This document shows positions 62,686 to 64,000 of a stretch of 64,000 bases of DNA, piece by piece (within the stretch, counting starts at the first letter, position 1; each line of letters starts with the position of its first letter). This DNA is from Devosia sp. YR412 (GTDB lineage Bacteria; Pseudomonadota; Alphaproteobacteria; Rhizobiales; Devosiaceae). The stretch covers positions 744,001 through 808,000 of the forward strand of contig NZ_FOFL01000001.1 of assembly GCF_900110945.1 (NCBI RefSeq), given 5' to 3'. The notes below the pieces were generated by a model. The model did no database searches, was not told the DNA's origin, and was given only the letters and a program-made list of their open reading frames with translations. Made by a program: the position numbers and the translations under genes.

Positions 62686-63372
62686 ATGATCTTTATCGGC
62701 ATTGCGCTGGTGGTGGCGGTGGGGCTGGCGCTGTTGATCAGTGCCGATGCGGGCACGCTGGTCGGCCTGACGCAGGCACAGACGGCGCAGCTGATTCCGC
62801 TGCTGGTGATCCTGATCGTCTTTGCGGGTGGGCTGTTCACGCGACGGCGCAAGCTCGGCGAGCTGGTGGGGAGCCTGCTGCTCTGGGTCGGCATTTTTGG
62901 CGTGGCGACGCTGACCTATGCCTATCGCGACGAGCTGACCAGCATGGCCGGGCGCGTGGCCGGCGAGTTCCAGCCGGGGGTCGCCATGGTCGATGCCAGC
63001 CAAGGGCTGGCGACCTTCCGGCGCGGTGTGGGCGGACATTTCGAGATCAATGCCACGGTCAATGGCCATACCACGCCGATGATTTTTGACACGGGCGCCA
63101 GTGCCGTGGTGCTGACGGTGGCCGATGCCGAGGCGGCGGGAATTTCCACCAAGCGGCTGAACTATACGATCCCCGTCTCGACGGCCAATGGTAGGGGCCG
63201 CGCGGCGCGGGTGCGGCTCGACCGGATCGAGGTCGGCGGCATCGTGCGCGAGGGCGTGGTGGCCTTTGTCACCGAAGAAAATGCGCTGAGCCAGAGCTTG
63301 CTCGGCATGACGTTTCTTGAAACGCTGAGCCGCTATTCGGTGACGCAGAATTCGCTGGAGCTGGCGGACTAG
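62686..63372 (+). CDS. Membrane-anchored retropepsin-like aspartic protease
   Basis: A 228-residue protein. Three N-terminal hydrophobic stretches (residues about 2-22, 34-50 and 64-82) are followed by a domain of the clan AA (TIGR02281) type: VNGHTTPMIFDTGASAVVLT with the catalytic Asp135 in DTGAS, and VPVSTANGRG-like IPVSTANGRGRA. The single DTGAS means it would act as a homodimer, as in retropepsins. Members are common in alphaproteobacteria; substrates are unknown. Start at ATG 62686 (MIFIGIALVV). Ends QNSLELAD. The deaminase gene follows after 79 bp. Confidence 0.86.
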   Translation: MIFIGIALVVAVGLALLISADAGTLVGLTQAQTAQLIPLLVILIVFAGGLFTRRRKLGELVGSLLLWVGIFGVATLTYAYRDELTSMAGRVAGEFQPGVAMVDASQGLATFRRGVGGHFEINATVNGHTTPMIFDTGASAVVLTVADAEAAGISTKRLNYTIPVSTANGRGRAARVRLDRIEVGGIVREGVVAFVTEENALSQSLLGMTFLETLSRYSVTQNSLELAD

Positions 63373-63451
63373 GTTTTGCCGTCGAAGAATGGCGCTGGAC
63401 TAGGCTGCTGGTGACGCTAGCCTGATGGCATCACGCTGCGAGGATATTCCC

Positions 63452-63943
63452 ATGCCCAGCCGTCCCTATGATGAAGATCTGCTGCGGCGTTCCTTTGCCG
63501 TGGCGCAGCGTTCGCGCGAGGCGGGCGACCATCCATTTGGCGCGGTGCTGGCCGACAGCAATGGCATGGTGCTGATGGAACAGGGCAATGGCTTTTCGGC
63601 GGAAGGCCATGACCGGACGGCGCATGCGGAAAAGCTGTTGGCGACGCGGGCCGGCAAGACCTATGCCCTACATGTGCTGGCTGGCGCGACGCTTTACACC
63701 TCGGCCGAGCCCTGCGCCATGTGCGCCGGGGCGATCTACTGGGCAGGCATCGGCCGGGTGGTTTTTGGCCAGACCGAACGCGGGCTCAAGGCGATGACCG
63801 GCGACAATCCCGAAAACCCGACGCTGGACCTGCCCTGCGAGGTAGTGTTTGCCGCAGGGCAGCGGCCGACCGAGGTGGTGGGACCGCTGCTGGAGGCTGA
63901 AGCGACAGGCTTGCAAGCCGATTTCTGGAACAGCAGAGACTAG
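63452..63943 (+). CDS. Nucleoside/guanine deaminase family protein
   Basis: A 163-residue zinc-dependent deaminase of the CMP/dCMP type. Zinc ligands and acid: TAHAEKLLA near 60-68 (His, catalytic Glu) and PCAMCAGAIYWAGIG near 92-106 (two Cys). The block EAGDHPFGAVLAD near 24-36 and the short length fit the guanine/cytosine deaminase-like (nucleoside deaminase) branch, not tRNA adenosine deaminase TadA. The actual base is not certain. ATG 63452 has GAGGA 8 bases upstream, ahead of an ATG at 63425 without a good site. The stop shares CTAG with a minus-strand gene that enters from the right. Confidence 0.88.
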   Translation: MPSRPYDEDLLRRSFAVAQRSREAGDHPFGAVLADSNGMVLMEQGNGFSAEGHDRTAHAEKLLATRAGKTYALHVLAGATLYTSAEPCAMCAGAIYWAGIGRVVFGQTERGLKAMTGDNPENPTLDLPCEVVFAAGQRPTEVVGPLLEAEATGLQADFWNSRD

Positions 63944-64000
63944 CTGGCTTCGGCGAGGCGTGGGCGTTGCACGGCTTCCAGCGCGCGCAGCATAACCGAC
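63940..64000 (-). CDS. 3' end of an unidentified gene
   Basis: Only the last 19 codons are in the window; read on the minus strand they give MLRALEAVQRPRLAEAS and stop. The TAG lies in CTAG shared with the deaminase stop (63940-63943). Too short to identify. It is included since the open frame continues to the edge and the same stop-overlap layout is seen twice elsewhere in the window. Confidence 0.4.
   Translation of the reverse strand, partial: SVMLRALEAVQRPRLAEAS

Overview
The window is GC-rich, gene-dense chromosomal DNA from an alphaproteobacterium. The gene set points to Hyphomicrobiales, most likely the Devosia group (inference): a giant NAD-glutamate dehydrogenase, PutA without its own DNA-binding domain beside a divergent Lrp-type PutR, CobT/CobS, class II DAHP synthase, an HWE kinase, DUF2865, DUF2161 and DUF6894 proteins, and short GC-rich palindromic repeats between genes and once inside putA. 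I found no rRNA, tRNA, CRISPR array, prophage, transposase or known defence island.

Layout. 1-5300: peptide-type ABC importer with a divergent XRE-cupin regulator and a GAF protein. 5350-9350: putA and its regulator. 9480-12300: cysTWA sulfate import genes; their binding protein sbp lies at 15645-16676. Between them are a globin, a cysteine-rich SufR-like regulator, sodB, a flavin reductase and a DUF6894 protein. 16981-25154: glutamate dehydrogenase, fructose bisphosphatase, an AGE-type sugar isomerase and cysQ. 25324-30503: PadR regulator plus an RND efflux pair. 30550-33888: DUF899, a small membrane protein, an Atm1-like exporter and its ArsR regulator. 33977-39586: LysM protein, citramalate synthase, two Gfa-type proteins and cysS. 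39817-50497: cytochrome c', FAH-family enzyme, DUF2865 protein, gltX, nadE, a surface protein, a receiver and HWE kinase pair, DAHP synthase. 50764-56548: glutathione reductase, DUF2059, rpiA, L,D-transpeptidase, moaA, dienelactone hydrolase, a small hypothetical. 56549-64000: VOC protein, Lrp regulator, nuclease, PdhS-like kinase, DUF2161, cobT, cobS, an aspartic protease, a deaminase and a fragment of one more gene.

Themes. Sulfur and thiol functions recur (cysTWA, sbp, cysQ, cysS, two Gfa proteins, gor, Atm1-like exporter), as do redox and NO stress functions (sodB, truncated globin, Fe-S-type regulator, cytochrome c'). Many neighbours are translationally coupled through ATGA, TGATG or GTGA overlaps, and three convergent pairs share the stop tetranucleotide CTAG.

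No clearly new multi-gene system is evident. The most unusual items are a palindromic repeat read in frame inside putA, a possible 13-residue leader coupled to cysT, two genes whose reading frames suggest CTG starts, a small PadR-like remnant, and tandem 11-bp hairpins upstream of the sugar isomerase.
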